Shown piece by piece: positions 36,086 through 49,127 of a DNA stretch of 64,000 bases (position 1 is the first letter of the stretch; each line of letters opens with the position of its first letter). The DNA is taken from positions 13,450,686-13,514,685 of the forward strand of contig NC_049909.1 in NCBI RefSeq assembly GCF_001411555.2, given 5' to 3'. The notes beneath the pieces were generated by a model. It made no database searches. It was not told where the DNA came from and worked only from the letters and a program-made list of their open reading frames with translations. The position numbers were made by a program, and so were the translations under genes. Origin of the DNA: Juglans regia. Lineage: Eukaryota > Streptophyta > Magnoliopsida > Fagales > Juglandaceae.

Positions 36086-37074
36086 ACTAGTGGCGGAACC
36101 AAACATTTTTATGTTGGGCCCAATCTCTTGTTTATGTAAAAAAATAAAAATAAATAAATCTTATGTTTAGTTCCACAATAAATCGTAAGATAATAACTAT
36201 ATACAAAAGTTACATATCGATACAATTATCTAATTTAAGAGACATTTCATTTCAAAGAAAAAATATCTAATTTGTCATATGCATGTAAAAATAAAATTTC
36301 AAAAAGCACAACTTATCATCTCCTTTAAATTTCTTATGAAAGTCTTTTATGAAACAGAACCGTTTCTAAGCGGTTGGGTTATGAATCGCCCAAGAGCAGC
36401 CCTCTATTCACCAATTGCCACATAACGAAATATACAATAATTTCAATAGGCTCCACCACAGAAAATCAAAAGGCGTATTTGATTTCATAGAGCCTTCATC
36501 TCTTCCGTCTTCCTCTTCCTCTTCCTCGTTGTCCCTCTTCCTCGTTGTCCCTCTTCATCTCTTCAGTCCGACGCCGACGCAAGCATCCCAGTCCGACACC
36601 GATGCGATGGAGCCTTCATCTCTTTCGTCTTCCTCTTCCTCGCTGCCCCTCTTCATTTCTTTAGTCCATCTTTTGCTACAGCAATTACATGGCTGATTCT
36701 TCAAACATTGCTCCTTTATTTTCTCCACTAAGCAAGCATTTATTCACAGCCACTCACACCCACCGGCCTAAACCCCCAAAGGCAGAAACGGTGACATTCT
36801 TCATTTGCTACGTAAAAATCCAAAAAAAAAACAAAAACAAAAACAAAAAAAGACCAAAGAAGGTTTTATGAGGATCAAAGAAGGTGAATTGATGTGGAAA
36901 CAAAAATGGCAAGCAAGAGAGTAGAAGAAACCCGTGTACATGTAAGCTAAAAGCCATATTTACAAGAGCTGCAAAATACGTATTCGGTTTCTTCTTAATG
37001 GTGGTTCTATGTAATGTTACGCACTTCCTTCTAAGGCCCATCTCACAACCTAGAATCACTTCTAATACCTTTGC

Positions 37075-37121
<47 letters not shown>

Positions 37122-37475
37122 ATAAGAGGGACTGAGGGACTATTTTTTGGTCGAAGAAGAGATCTGAAAGGGAGAGATCTGTTCATCACTCTTGAAATTT
37201 TTTCAATGCGGTCTCATTGTAGTGTAAATGAAACACTACATGATATTAAGTTATTGGAAGGCTGCTTTTGGGGGAAGGATAGCCCAATCGGTTATAAGAT
37301 TCTTCCTTTATGAAATAATATTCATCAATTTTCAATTTTCATAGTGTTCGTATTTTTAAAAATTTTGTTCTCAATAAAAACTAACAAATGGATTTTTATA
37401 AACTTATCTTTCATTCTAGTACGTAAATTAGTTTATACAAGTTTCACATCAAATTTGAATATTTTGGTGCTACAG
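36086..37475. other. Intergenic; CT-rich duplicated segment and (CT)n microsatellite
   Basis: About 36485-36665 contains two copies of GAGCCTTCATCTCTT(T/C)CGTC with serine/leucine-rich open frames, but no protein family. A CT microsatellite of about 20 units lies at 37077-37117. No gene is supported. Confidence 0.5.
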
Positions 37476-37667
37476 TATCGTTTGAATAGTGAGTTGAAAT
37501 AAAAGTTAAATAAAATATTGTTAGAATATTATTTTTTTAATATTATTATTGTTTTGTAATTTGAAAAAATTAAATTTTTTATTATATTTTGTGTGGAAAT
37601 TTGAAAAATGTATAATTATGAGATGATATGAGATGAGATGAAATATTTCTTGTATCCAAATGGGGTA
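37476..37667. mobile_element. GATGAGATGAG-family MITE, short copy
   Basis: Termini TATCGTTTGAATAGTGAG and TTGTATCCAAATGGGGTA are imperfect inverted repeats. The interior has TTTGAAAAAATTAAATTTTTTATTA and GAGATGAGATGAAAT. Confidence 0.6.
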
Positions 37668-38176
37668 AGTATATAATACTACAATTGAGTTCTCAAATAA
37701 ATTTTTTATTGTTTAATGAATTCCAAAAAATAAAAGTTCACAACTATTTTTTCATATAAGATATCAACATTAAATGATTATTCTTGTGTTTATTTTAACT
37801 TGAGTTCCATATTAAGAAGCTTAATGCTGTATAATCAAGAAGGGTCTATATTAATAAGTTTACTATTCTCATTATTTGATTTTAGTTTTAAGCTTTTTTA
37901 GAATTTACCAATCAAATTGAAAGAATTGTTAGGGACAAAGAAATTAATTTTGAAGAGACCACATAACTAATACATGAATTACATAAATTAAATAAAACTT
38001 TGGACCATATAAGAAAAAATTAGAGATACATTTGTATGTATATACATATTCTATAAAATTTTGGAGAGTACATACGGTTTATAATTTTTTTTTTTTTGGG
38101 GGGGGGGGGAAAGGAGGGGTTAATTTCTATATATATAAAATTTTGATAAAAAAATCAACTATAATTTTTTTTTTTT

Positions 38177-38404
38177 AACCCCAAGGGGTTGACCCAAGTG
38201 GTGAAGGCCAAATCTTGGAGTATCACTCTCTTCAAGGTCCAATGTTCAATACTTCATAGATGCAAATAATCATTTGGGACTACATCTCCTGGTGAAAAAC
38301 TAGCGATTTAACCAGTTCTGCGTAGGGAGACTTCCGAGAGTAAGATGCACGGAACCGAGATTTACTCTATAGGGACGAGTCCGAAGGACCCTGTCTTGGA
38401 GAGG
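38177..38404 (+). mobile_element. tRNA-derived SINE
   Basis: The start GGGGTTGACCCAAGTGGTGAAGG matches a pol III A box, and ATGTTCAATAC about 50 bp on resembles a B box. The same head occurs on the minus strand at 54317-54550, but the tails differ. It has no coding capacity, and its 3' limit near GAGAGGTTATTT is approximate. Confidence 0.65.
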
Positions 38405-39100
38405 TTATTTAACATAATAAATATATATATTTTTAGGGTTAGGTTTAGAAAAAGTTAAAGACTAACAAAATTTTTGAGAATTCAAAACAAAATTCCAAAT
38501 GCTCTGGTCACAGTGTATTGAGCAATTCTGACGTGGTTTAGGGCAACCTAGGTTGTGTCTCAGTTGTTTCAATGATGGTTGTGTCTTAGTTTATTCAATA
38601 TTTTAATTTTAATTTTAATTCATCTCATATCTGAAAATAAACCAGACCTTAATCTAAATTGGACAACTCAATTAGTGATTGCCACGTAGTACCTTTATAC
38701 TATGTTAATCGTTTGTTTAAAAATAATAAAATATAAAAATGCTTTCTTAAAAAGATAATTGTGGTAAAAGCCAAATTTATTTTCTTTTAAAAAAATAAAA
38801 CTAACCAAAAAAAAAAAAAAAAAGCAAACAATTATGGACAAATAATTAATAAAAAAATGTAAATTTATAATTTTATGAAAAATAATATTAGGTATAAATC
38901 TCAAATAAATAAGTCTTATATAAGTTTGTTTTGTAAAAAAAAATAAATCCTACAAATAAAAAATAATTTTTTATATTTTTTTAAAAATAAATTTTATTTT
39001 TTATAAAAATTTATGCAAAACTTATTTATTTAAAATTTGTATAAATCATAACGCAAACCATATAAAAAAAAATCAGTAAAATACGTAGAAATGGCAATAA
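38405..39100. other. AT-rich intergenic DNA, nothing recognised
   Basis: Poly-A/T runs (for example 38803-38823) and low-complexity AT sequence. Open frames here are artefacts of AT composition. Confidence 0.5.
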
Positions 39101-39469
39101 CGGTAAATATATGGGAAAAGACTGTCATTTCTGGGGAGAGGTGGCCAAACCCAGAATAAAACTCCCAAACTCATATATGTCTACTCCAGAGTCCTCACCC
39201 TTCACAGCGACAGACACAGTGACAGTCACTCAACAGTCCTCTGCCTCCCACTCCGCCCAACACAATTGTCTCCATCTCTCTCTGTTCTTCCTCTGTCCCA
39301 TTGAAAAAATCTTAGTAAATGGAATCCCTTCTTCTTTAATGGCAAAAAATGAAGCTTAGAATCTGATGTTCGTCTTCCTCTGCTTTCTTCTTCGAATATG
39401 GGTGGGTGGGTTTGAATGAGGGACACAAACTCTTTCTGAACCCAGATATTCCAGTTCTGTTTGTTATTA
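39101..39469 (+). promoter_or_regulatory. REF6 promoter/leader with six short upstream ORFs
   Basis: A CT-rich leader-like stretch (39240-39300) is followed by six short ATG-initiated ORFs before the main start: 39319-39339 (6 aa), 39339-39359 (6), 39349-39366 (5), 39366-39419 (17), 39398-39415 (5) and 39416-39439 (7). Several overlap by sharing stop/start bases. If transcription starts upstream of 39319, they would lower translation of the main ORF. A CTCTGTTC word (39280-39287) fits the CTCTGYTY motif bound by REF6 itself. The transcription start is not known. Confidence 0.55.
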
Positions 39470-42400
39470 ATGGGAGCCTCGGAGGCAACTCAGGAGGTCC
39501 TCTCATGGCTCAAATCCCTACCTTTGGCCCCAGAGTACCACCCGACTCTAGCAGAGTTCCAAGATCCAATTTCCTACATTTTCAAGATCGAGAAGGAGGC
39601 TTCCAAGTACGGAATATGCAAAATCGTTCCCCCAGTACCTTCCTCACCGAAGAAGACCGCAATTGCGAATCTGAACCGCTCCCTCGCGGCCCGTAACCCT
39701 GGCGCCGACCCCAAATCCCTGCCCACATTCACCACCCGGCAGCAGCAGATCGGGTTCTGCCCGAGGAAGCAGCGGGCGGTGCAGAGGCCCGTCTGGGAGA
39801 GCGGCGAGTACTACACGTTTCAGAAGTTCGAGGCCAAAGCCAAGGCCTTCGAGAAGAGCCACCTGAAGAAATGTTGCAAGAGAGGGACTACCCCTTCGGC
39901 TTTGGACATCGAAACCCTTTATTGGAAAGCCACCGTAGACCAGCCCTTCTCGGTCGAGTACGCGAACGATATGCCCGGGTCGGCGTTCGTGCCCTTTAGT
40001 CCCAAGAAGAGTAGGGAGGCAGGGTGGGACGGTGTGACCCTCGGCGAGACTGCGTGGAATATGAGGGGGGTGTCCAGGTCAAATGGGTCATTGTTGAGGT
40101 TCATGAAGGAGGAGATTCCGGGGGTTACATCCCCGATGGTGTACGTGGCTATGATGTTTAGCTGGTTTGCTTGGCACGTGGAGGATCACGACCTTCACAG
40201 CTTGAATTACTTGCACATGGGGGCCGGAAAGACGTGGTATGGCGTGCCGAGGGAAGCCGCGGTTGCATTCGAGGAGGTGGTCAGGGTCCATGGCTATGGA
40301 GGAGAAATCAATCCTCTTGGTGAGTTCAGGGGATATACTGAGTTGTCCTCCCCTGTTTTGTTTTGCTAATGTGTTTTTGTTTGCATTTTATTTGAATTGT
40401 TGCATTTCGCTCTTTGTGACCGACGAAGAACACTTTAGAAATGCTGTGCATTGGCAAAGAGATCATTCAGTTGTTTGTTTCTAACCCGTCCTTGTGGGGG
40501 CCAAGTTGGTTAATTGGCTAAAGGAGTTGAACGATTAAACTTACATGTTTCAGCATATTGAGAGGTTCTCTATACCATCATAGTTTACTGATCTTATATT
40601 CATTTTTCTTTGATCAGTTACGTTTGCTACTCTTGGGGAAAAGACCACAGTGATGTCACCTGAAATCTTTATTAGTGCAGGGGTTCCTTGTTGTAGGTGA
40701 GTTCTTGATTTATGTCCCGTTTTGCCTCTCAATATTCTGTTTTGGCTTTCTATGAGCACACTTAGGCCCAATTTTAATCAATTCTTAATGGCTAACATAG
40801 CCGATGGTGTTATTGGCTAAGTACTCACTTTTGGTCTGATTCCTATAGTAAGCAATACAGCCAGATTGATCTTAGATGTTGAAGTACTGGTTTAAAGAGA
40901 ATAAATATTGCAGAAAGTAGATTCTTATAAATGATTTTCTTTTCATCTTTCTCCCATCAGAAAAGAGTGAATCAATAGTTGCACTCTGAGAATGTTCTGT
41001 GTCCTTCATAGCTTCCTTGATTTTGGTTGCTCGTAACATGCATCCAGTATCTTTCGGAGTGGCATAAATGCAGCTATGTATCTCTTACTACTTCAATTGC
41101 TTCAAATTAGGTTAGTGCAAAATGCTGGAGAATTTGTTGTCACTTTCCCAAGAGCCTATCATACGGGTTTCAGTCATGGTGAGATGCCTTTTAATTTCAT
41201 TATTTAAGTTTGAAATTGGGCTTATAATGGCGGCTGTTATTTCTGTTATTAAGTAAAAATACCCATTTGATTCCTTTTATCTTTTCCATTTAGGATTTAA
41301 TTGTGGGGAGGCAGCTAACATTGCAACTCCTGAATGGTTGAGGGTTGCCAAAGATGCTGCTATTCGAAGAGCTTCTATCAATTATCCTCCTATGGTGTCT
41401 CATTTCCAGTTACTTTATGATCTTGCACTGGCTTTATGTTCAAGGTTTGTTCTATCAACTATTTATATTTTTTTTTGTTCTCATTTATATCCTAGCGATG
41501 TCATTCTTCCAATATGGGGCTTTCAGCCTTTCCCCAATTTGTATTACCTTCTCAATCTGATCTAGTTGGGGCTTTTTAATGGACTCTATTATATAATGCC
41601 TTTGTGAATATATCTTGTTGCTGACAGAACCTGAGTTTGAAGTCTTAATTTTCAACACTATGTTGAATCGTTGATGCAAAATGCATTTCTTGTTTATTTA
41701 CATTTAGACATAGTTGTTGCTCTTGTATAAGTCTTGTGTACCCGGGCTATGCCTATTTCCTTCATCATTAAAGTTCTTATTTACCGATAAAATAAAACAA
41801 TTGTAATTTCTCTTCGGGCTATTATTGATAATAAGTTATTAACTATGTTTCCTGGTTTTCGTCATTACATGTCATTTAAAGTATCTGAATTCCTGGTGAA
41901 AATTCTCCATTGCATCACAAGTCTTCTAACATTGCATTACTAAGATGCCAGAAGTACACTAGATTTAAAAGTACATTGTTGTTATGTTTTATATGCCTTT
42001 TCTTATTTTCTCCATGTAGGATACCTGTGGGCATCCATGAACCACGCAGTTCTCGCCTCAAAGATAAGAAAAAGGGTGAAGGAGAAACCATGGTTAAGGA
42101 GCTATTTGTGCAGGATGTAGTACAGAATAATGACCTGCTTCACATTCTTGGAAAAGGGTCTTCAGTTGTACTTCTTCCACACAGTTCTTCTGACATATCT
42201 GTTTGTTCAAAATTACGTGTTGGATCCCACTTGAGAGTAAACCCCAGGTTGACCCCTGGTTTATGCAGTTCTAAGGAAGTTGTGAAAATGAAATCCTCGA
42301 GTTTAGTTTCTGATGATCTCGTGCAAGACAGGAATGGGGAAATGGGGCAAACAAAAGGTTTTTTTCCAGTGAAAGGAAATTTTTTCTCTTTGTATGAGAG

Positions 42401-45400
42401 GAACAAATTATACTCATTAAGTGGATTTAATAATAGATGCCCATTGAATTCTAAGACACTGGATACTGACAGTGAAAGAGGAAGTACAATTCAAGGTGAT
42501 GGGTTGTCAGATCAGAGACTGTTTTCGTGCGTCACATGTGGAATTCTTAGCTTTGCTTGTGTTGCCATCATACGACCCACCGAACCAGCTTCTAGATACC
42601 TTATGTCAGCTGATTGTAGCTTCTTTAATGATTGGGTTGTTGGTTCTGGAATAACTAGTAATGGGTTTACCAGTGCTAAGGGGGATGCAATTACTTATTA
42701 TCAGAATGCTGGTACAGGTAAGCGCTCGGAGAAATCTCTTCTTTTGCAAACTTGCCTTCTTTCACGTGATCTTACAATGTGGCCAAGATTTCTTTTTATT
42801 CTGTTGGTTGCTGAACTTAGGTTTGTTGACTGGATAAGGCATCTATGTCCAACTTGTGTCTTTCTGATGAGGCATCCTGGATTTTAAAAATTCCTTCGTT
42901 ATTTTGGTTTTTGTTAATTTTTTTTTTTTAAATCAGTTTGATTACCGTGAGACTAATCTAATCACACTTCCAGGTCCATTCATCATATGCTGCAGTAAGT
43001 TTGGTGGCAACTGGTTGTAGGGGAGTTTAGATGTTGAAGCTCTCCATGTAGAGGAGTTTTCTTTTCGTTTGCGTAGTGTTGTATGCTAATGTACTAGCTA
43101 AGCCCAGCCTGTAGAGGGTTTGGTGGGAAAGATTCTCTCTCATGCGTCCTTTTTCTCTGCCCAATCATGTATTGAGGAGCAAATTGACATTTTCTTCTTT
43201 CTTTCTGAACTCTCATACCGACGGAACAAGTTGTGTTTCATGGTAGGGCAGAGAATCAAAGATTGGAAGTATGTTGGTGAAAAACCAATAATCAATAATG
43301 ATCGTTTACTTGTGTTAAATGTGGAAAAAATATAATTGTGTTAATGCAAAACCGTTTTCTCCTTGCATATGTCTAAAGTAATCAATTGATATAAAAAATA
43401 ATTTGGAGGGAGTGGCACAGAGCTATATTCACAAGCACTCCATTCATGATGATGGTTTTAATTTATGGTGATGTGAGTTTTTGATGTGGAATTTCTCTTT
43501 CCAACTAATAGAACTCTGGAAAACTACTTGCAAAAAAAAGTGGGGAAATTCATTAAAGGTCTTCAAATCTCTAATATTAATGACTAGTGGAGAAGTGATA
43601 TTTGGACAATGTTTTTTATATTTTTTCTGTCAGGGCTATATAACTTTGACTGAGAAAAATAAGTTTTTTATTTATTTTTTTAATTTTTTTTATTTACCTA
43701 GTTTTAATTAAGGTGAACTTCTGCTTTTACAAGTATTCATTGCATCATACGGGTTCCTTGTTATAATCACCTCTAAAGCTCTGTATAATTATCCTGGTTT
43801 CTAAGTTTTACCTTTAGCCTGCATGTAATTCTCTCATTTTATTTTGCAATGACATTCGTTATTCATGTTTTTGTTTCCATATTCAGGGTGGATGGAGAAA
43901 AGTATACCAGATGGTTTATATGATGTTCCTGCTCAACCTGGTAACTACCAAATTCAGATGGCAGATCAACTTTATGAAGTGGTTTCAACTACTGAATCAC
44001 AGAGAAATGCTTCTGCTCTTGGCCTATTAGCTTTAAATTATGGAAATTCATCTGACTCAGAGGAGGATCAGGATGAACCAAATTCAGATGGCAGATCAAA
44101 GGATGAACCAGATTTTCCCTCACGTGCTGATGAAACCAAGTCGATAAATTGTTCATCAGAAAGTTTACATCAGTGTGATAATTACTCATCAAAAAACAAA
44201 ATATATCAATGTGATAATTCTCATTGGCCTCCTATGCAAGACTGCTCCCATAATGCAACTGGGGTTCTCAGTCTCCCATCATCAAGATGTGGTGGTGAGG
44301 ATGTCCCTTCTCCCCAAACTTTTGATCGTTATGCACAATGTGGACGCCAAGTAGCCAATCTCAATGATGGAAGTCATCAAACTTCTGATCGCTCTGTTGA
44401 GTTTAGAACTGATGATCTTGCTTCCACAAAATCCATTGAATTGATGGATACATGTAGTGATCCAATGACATTATTGAATATTACTTCAGATCATTCCCCA
44501 TGTGCCCACGATGCTGCGAAAACAAAGTTGGGCAAGGCAATTGCACCAATAGAGAACACTAACATGTCATTGGCTCCAAGATCGGATGAAGACTCTTCTA
44601 GAATGCATGTCTTCTGTCTAGAGCATGCTGTAGAAGTAGAGAAACAACTTCGTCCTATAGGAGGAGTGGATATATTGCTCCTTTGTCATCCAGGTGCATG
44701 TTCTATCTTAATATCTTTGCATTCCCCCTTCAGTTTCATGTTTGTCCTTCTGAGATTTTCTAGTTTCACGTTTAACCTTGTGATCTAATGAAAAGCTAGG
44801 TTTAATTTGAGCTTGAGGGCTGAGATCAAATTGATTATAAATATAGGAAATATTATCGTAATCTCACACAGTAATACACTTTTTTTTTTTTCTTCCAGTA
44901 AGCTGTCCCTAGATTGAAGAGATAGATCTTACTAGGTTATGGTGTTGTCTCTTTTGCATGGTCAAGAGAGCTTTTATCCATATGTTAAGTTTCATGTTGG
45001 ATGGATATCTTTTGCTGTGGACTTGCATCAGTAGCTTCATTGGTCTTTGAAAAGATAATTGTCATTAGGGTTCCCATGTATAGTTCTGAGTTATCACCTG
45101 CTATCTAATCATCCCCAAAGTATTTTTTATTTAATTATGCAGAGTATGCCAAGATAGAGGCCGAAGCAAAGTTGCTTGCAGAAGAACTGGGAATTGATTG
45201 TCATTGGAATGATATAACATTCAGGAATGCCACCAAAGAGGATGAGAATAGAATCCAGTCAGCTCTGGATAGTCAGGAAGCGATCCATGGAAATGGGGAT
45301 TGGGCTGTGAAGCTGGGAATCAATCTCTTTTACAGTGCCAACCTTAGCCGCTCTACTCTTTATTGCAAGCAGATGCCTTACAATTTTGTTATATATAATG

Positions 45401-47100
45401 CATTTGGCCGTAGTGCTCCAGCTAGCTCGCCCAGAAAACGCAATGTCTGCAGGAGGAGGTCTGGCAGGCAGAAAAAAGTTGTTGCAGGGAAATGGTGTGG
45501 GAAAGTCTGGATGTCACATCAGGTTCATCCCTTTTTGGTAAAAGGCAATCCTGACCATGGAGAAGAAGAAGAAGACGAAGAAGAAGAAGAAGAAGAAGAA
45601 GAAGAGAGAAGCTTGCAAACTGGGACAGTTCCAGATGAGAAGCTTGATAGAAAATCAGAAAGCAACCTTAAACATGGAGCCACAACAGTTAGAAAGTATA
45701 GTAGGAAGAGAAAGATGACGGTAGAAAGTGGGTCTACCAAAAAAACCAAATGTATCGATAGAGAAGATGCAGTTTCAGATTATTCAGCAGAAGATAATTA
45801 TCTTCAGCAGCATAGGAGGACCCTTAGAGGCAAGCCAAATAAATCAATAAAGAGAGATGATTCAGTTTCAGATGATTCATTGAACAATAATTTTCACCAG
45901 CTACAAAGGAGGTCCTCTAAAATTACGGAAGTCTTTTCTGATGAGAGAGAAAATGTGGTTAATGATTCACTGGTGCATAATTCTCATCAGCAGCGAAGGA
46001 GGATTATTAGTGGCAAGCGACCCAAATGTTTTGAGAGAGATGATGCAATTTCAGATGGTTCTCTTGGGAATAATGCCCATCAGCGTAGTCGGAAGGTTAC
46101 TAAAAGCAAGATTGCAAAAGAAGCATTTTCTGATGATTCAATGGAGGTTAATTCTGACCAGCGGATTAGGAGGCGTTCTAGGAGTCGAGCCAAATGCATA
46201 GAGAGAGAAGATGGAGCTTCAGATGATTCATTTGGGGATATTTCACATCATCAGTGCAGGAGGCTTCCTAAAATCAAGAAAGCCAAAGGCATTGAGAGAG
46301 AAGGTGAAGTTGTGGATATTCTACGGAGTAATTCTCATCGCCAGCATCAGAGGATTATACGAGACAAGCAAATGAAACCAGAGACCCGTCAGCAAATGAA
46401 GAAACAGACCTCACTTCTTGTGAAACAAGTTGACTCTCGGGCTATAAAACAGGTGACCTGTCAGCCAATGAAAAAAGGGACTCCTCAGCAAATGAAACAA
46501 CAGACTCCTCGTCAACGGAATAATCAATCTGACCAGAACACCAGCCGGTTGGGTCTGAATGCTGAAGAGGATCTAGAAGGTGGACCAAGCACACGCCTTA
46601 GACAGAGAACCCCAAAGCCCCATAAAAAGACTGAAGCCAAGGCAAAAGAGAAGCAGCAACCCAGCAGGAAAAAAGTTAAGAAGAATGCTTCAGCTGTGAA
46701 GGCTCTGGCCGGGAACAATGATCCAAAAGCAGGGCATGAGGAGGCAGAATTCGTGTGCGACATTGAAGGGTGCACCATGAGTTTTGGCTCAAAACAAGAG
46801 CTCGCTTGGCATAAAAGAAACATCTGTCCCGTCAAGGGTTGTGGAAAGAAGTTCTTTTCGCATAAATATCTGGTGCAGCACCGTCGAGTTCACATGGATG
46901 ATCGCCCTCTTAGGTGCCCTTGGAAGGGCTGCAAGATGACATTCAAGTGGGCATGGGCTCGAACTGAACACATTAGGGTTCACACAGGTGCTCGCCCTTA
47001 TGTGTGTGGCGAGCCAGGCTGTGGACAGACATTCCGATTTGTGTCAGATTTCAGTCGCCACAAGCGGAAGACTGGTCATTCAGCAAAGAAGGGAAGGTGA
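39470..47100 (+). CDS. REF6: Lysine-specific demethylase REF6 (JmjN-JmjC-C2H2)
   Basis: Exons 39470-40319, 40618-40696, 41111-41178, 41294-41444, 42020-42717, 43887-44693 and 45143-47100 join in frame to 1,536 aa, longer than Arabidopsis REF6 (about 1,360). Residues about 14-57 form JmjN (PTLAEFQDPISYI.KIEKEASKYGICKI). JmjC spans about 200-370, with Fe(II) ligands H236 and E238 in WHVEDHD and H327 in AYHTGF. A CxxC-type SCVTCG segment follows in exon 5. A disordered tail holds a poly-Glu run (about residue 1025) and a seven-copy repeat (residues 1087-1295). Four C-terminal C2H2 fingers (about 1421-1530) end in KKGR. The family removes H3K27me2/3 at CTCTGYTY-bearing loci in the nucleus. The first in-frame ATG with the family N-terminus (MGASEATQEVL) is at 39470. 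Similarity to ELF6 is lower at the N-terminus. Confidence 0.95.
41716..41795 (+). mobile_element. LINE 3'-end fragment in REF6 intron 4
   Basis: CTTGTATAAGTCTTGTGTACCCGGGC...TTCCTTCATCATTAAAGTTC ending in an A-rich tail matches the LINE 3' end at 29490-29572 in word order. No target duplication was found. Confidence 0.6.
45748..46374 (+). repeat. Seven-unit, ~31-residue tandem repeat inside REF6 exon 7
   Basis: Seven consecutive units of 31, 31, 30, 31, 25, 31 and 30 residues add up exactly to 627 bp. The unit pattern is K-C/S-I/F-x-R-E/D-D-x-x-S-D-D-S-L-x-N-N-x-H-Q, then an arginine-rich stretch and a lysine. Unit 5 is shortened at its start and unit 3 lacks the leading Lys. Units alternate acidic-serine and basic halves. 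A second, shorter repeat (QQMK-type) follows at about 46385-46515. Confidence 0.85.
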
Positions 47101-49113
47101 CAATTTAATCGAAGAGAATGTAATTTATCATTGTTAGTTAACCTGTTGTTTAATTGTTGGGATTAGGCCTAGGTTTAAAGATAGGATTAGGATTTCCCTG
47201 TAATTGCCATTCAGAACAACTACCAAATTCTGTTTGCCCGGGGGGTCTTCATTGGACACCAGTGGCAGTCATTCAGTGTAACCAGAGCAATTGCTTGGAT
47301 GTTCAACAACATCATCCTTCTCCAATATCGTCAGATGCTAATTCTGGTAGCCGTGATTACATAATCTGTCCTCAAAAAGAACTCTGTTAATAGTCTAATT
47401 CGGTGGGTTCATTTCTTCACCTTACTATCAAGAGAGATTTATAGGCTACCAGAGAGGTCAACTCTCAAGGACTCTTATGTTGGAGTAACATAGGCGGAGC
47501 AACTTTTCTTAACTGTTGCCGTTGGTTGCATAATATGGTTTTAAACATAGTTGAATTTTTTTAGCTTCTCACCTATTTACTACATTTTATGTTCACAGAC
47601 AAATCATTTATTATTTGAACTTAGAATAATGTTAGTATGCTTCTTCATTTTGACCGCTCATATATTTAATTTTTTTTAAATTTGTTTTCTTATAGTTAAA
47701 GAAGTGACTTGTATTGGTATTTTAAAAAAAAAAATGTTTAAATATATTTAAAAAAATATTTGAAATAAAAAGCAAAAAAAAAAAGAAAAAGATAAGTGCA
47801 ACTTGTACTAAGCGACACACAGAGTTGACATATAGAGGCGCAGAGCAGCACCACACATGAACTTATTCACGAGCAACTTTATTTATGTTGAAATTATTCA
47901 CAACATAAATAATCTTAATGAAATAGATTATTTATGTTGTATATTATATAAAAAAAATAGTGAATGTCATAACTTTATCTATACCTTTCGATAAACCAAT
48001 TTTGATTTTTTTAAAAATCCTGTTCCATATATTTTATATAAATATATTAATGATTATATTCGACAAATTTCAAGAAACATCTGTAAAAATCATGTCTTTT
48101 TTAAATATTTAAATGTTCTATAAAGATAAAGATACTGCTATTTAAAAATTAATAAATACGAGTTAATATAAATTTATATGAATTAAGTCAAAAGATTCAT
48201 ATAAATTATATGATTTAATATTTTATATTCACGAGCAGTTGGTGTATTAAATGACTTCTTACATACTCTACTTTCCTCAAACTGCATGCACTTCAGAGTT
48301 CAAAGAGGTAGTGGTATGTATACACGAAATTCTTAGCAAGGAAGCTAATTAACTACCTCTAGGCTGCAATTTTTCAAAGGCTTGGATTTGTCTCATGGGT
48401 TTAATTGCTAGTATATTTTAATATTTTAAATAGTAAAAAAAGAGTTAATAATAGTGAATTATTTCTTTTAAAATATTTAAAAAAGAACGAATTAGCAGTC
48501 ATGCTCATTAATAAGAGCTGGGCCGCCGACTAGCATTATCCTTTTTAAAAAGAGATAGAGAACAGGTGTTTGGTGGGGTTGGATTTCCTCAACTTCAAGT
48601 GAACTTAACAGCTTTTTATGTTCTTGTTAATGCCCAAATCTCCAAAAGATGTCATCAATTTAATGATAGAAGTTCACTGATCTCATCTAAGGCTAATTTG
48701 TGAATAAATCTTGGACAAGGAGGATCCATATTCATATGGACATCTCATAATTAATTCAATATTTAATGAATTCTAATGCATTATTATATATTTTCAAAAC
48801 TTCTTATTAATAAATACAGGATTAAATAAGAAATTCCATCGCTATTTTTAAACATTTTTTTTATTTCACTCAAAATAAATAATTATTATATGAGAATACT
48901 TTAATCATAAAGATATTATACAAAAGTAAGTCAACAACGTAACGTGACTTTATGTGATATTTAAATGAAATAATATGAAAGTTATAGGATTGCTAGAAAA
49001 TTAATGTGTGCTTTTTTTAGTAAAGAATAAATATTCTAATCACCATTAGAATTAAAATAAATAAAAATTAAAAATATATATTTAAATATAATAGTGATAA
49101 ATTTAGAGAACTT
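47101..49113. other. REF6 3' UTR and AT-rich intergenic DNA
   Basis: Probable 3' UTR runs to about 47600. Beyond that the sequence is AT-rich with poly-A/T stretches and no gene. The last bases border the LINE target duplication at 49114-49127. Confidence 0.5.
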
Positions 49114-49127
49114 GGTATTCAATATTG

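Noticed and set aside
36415..36871. Serine/leucine-rich ORFs
   Set aside because: Arise from a duplicated CT-rich segment; no family and no splice signals that extend them.
39461..39469. TTG start nine bases upstream of the REF6 ATG
   Set aside because: The family N-terminus begins at the ATG at 39470; nuclear plant genes rarely start at TTG.
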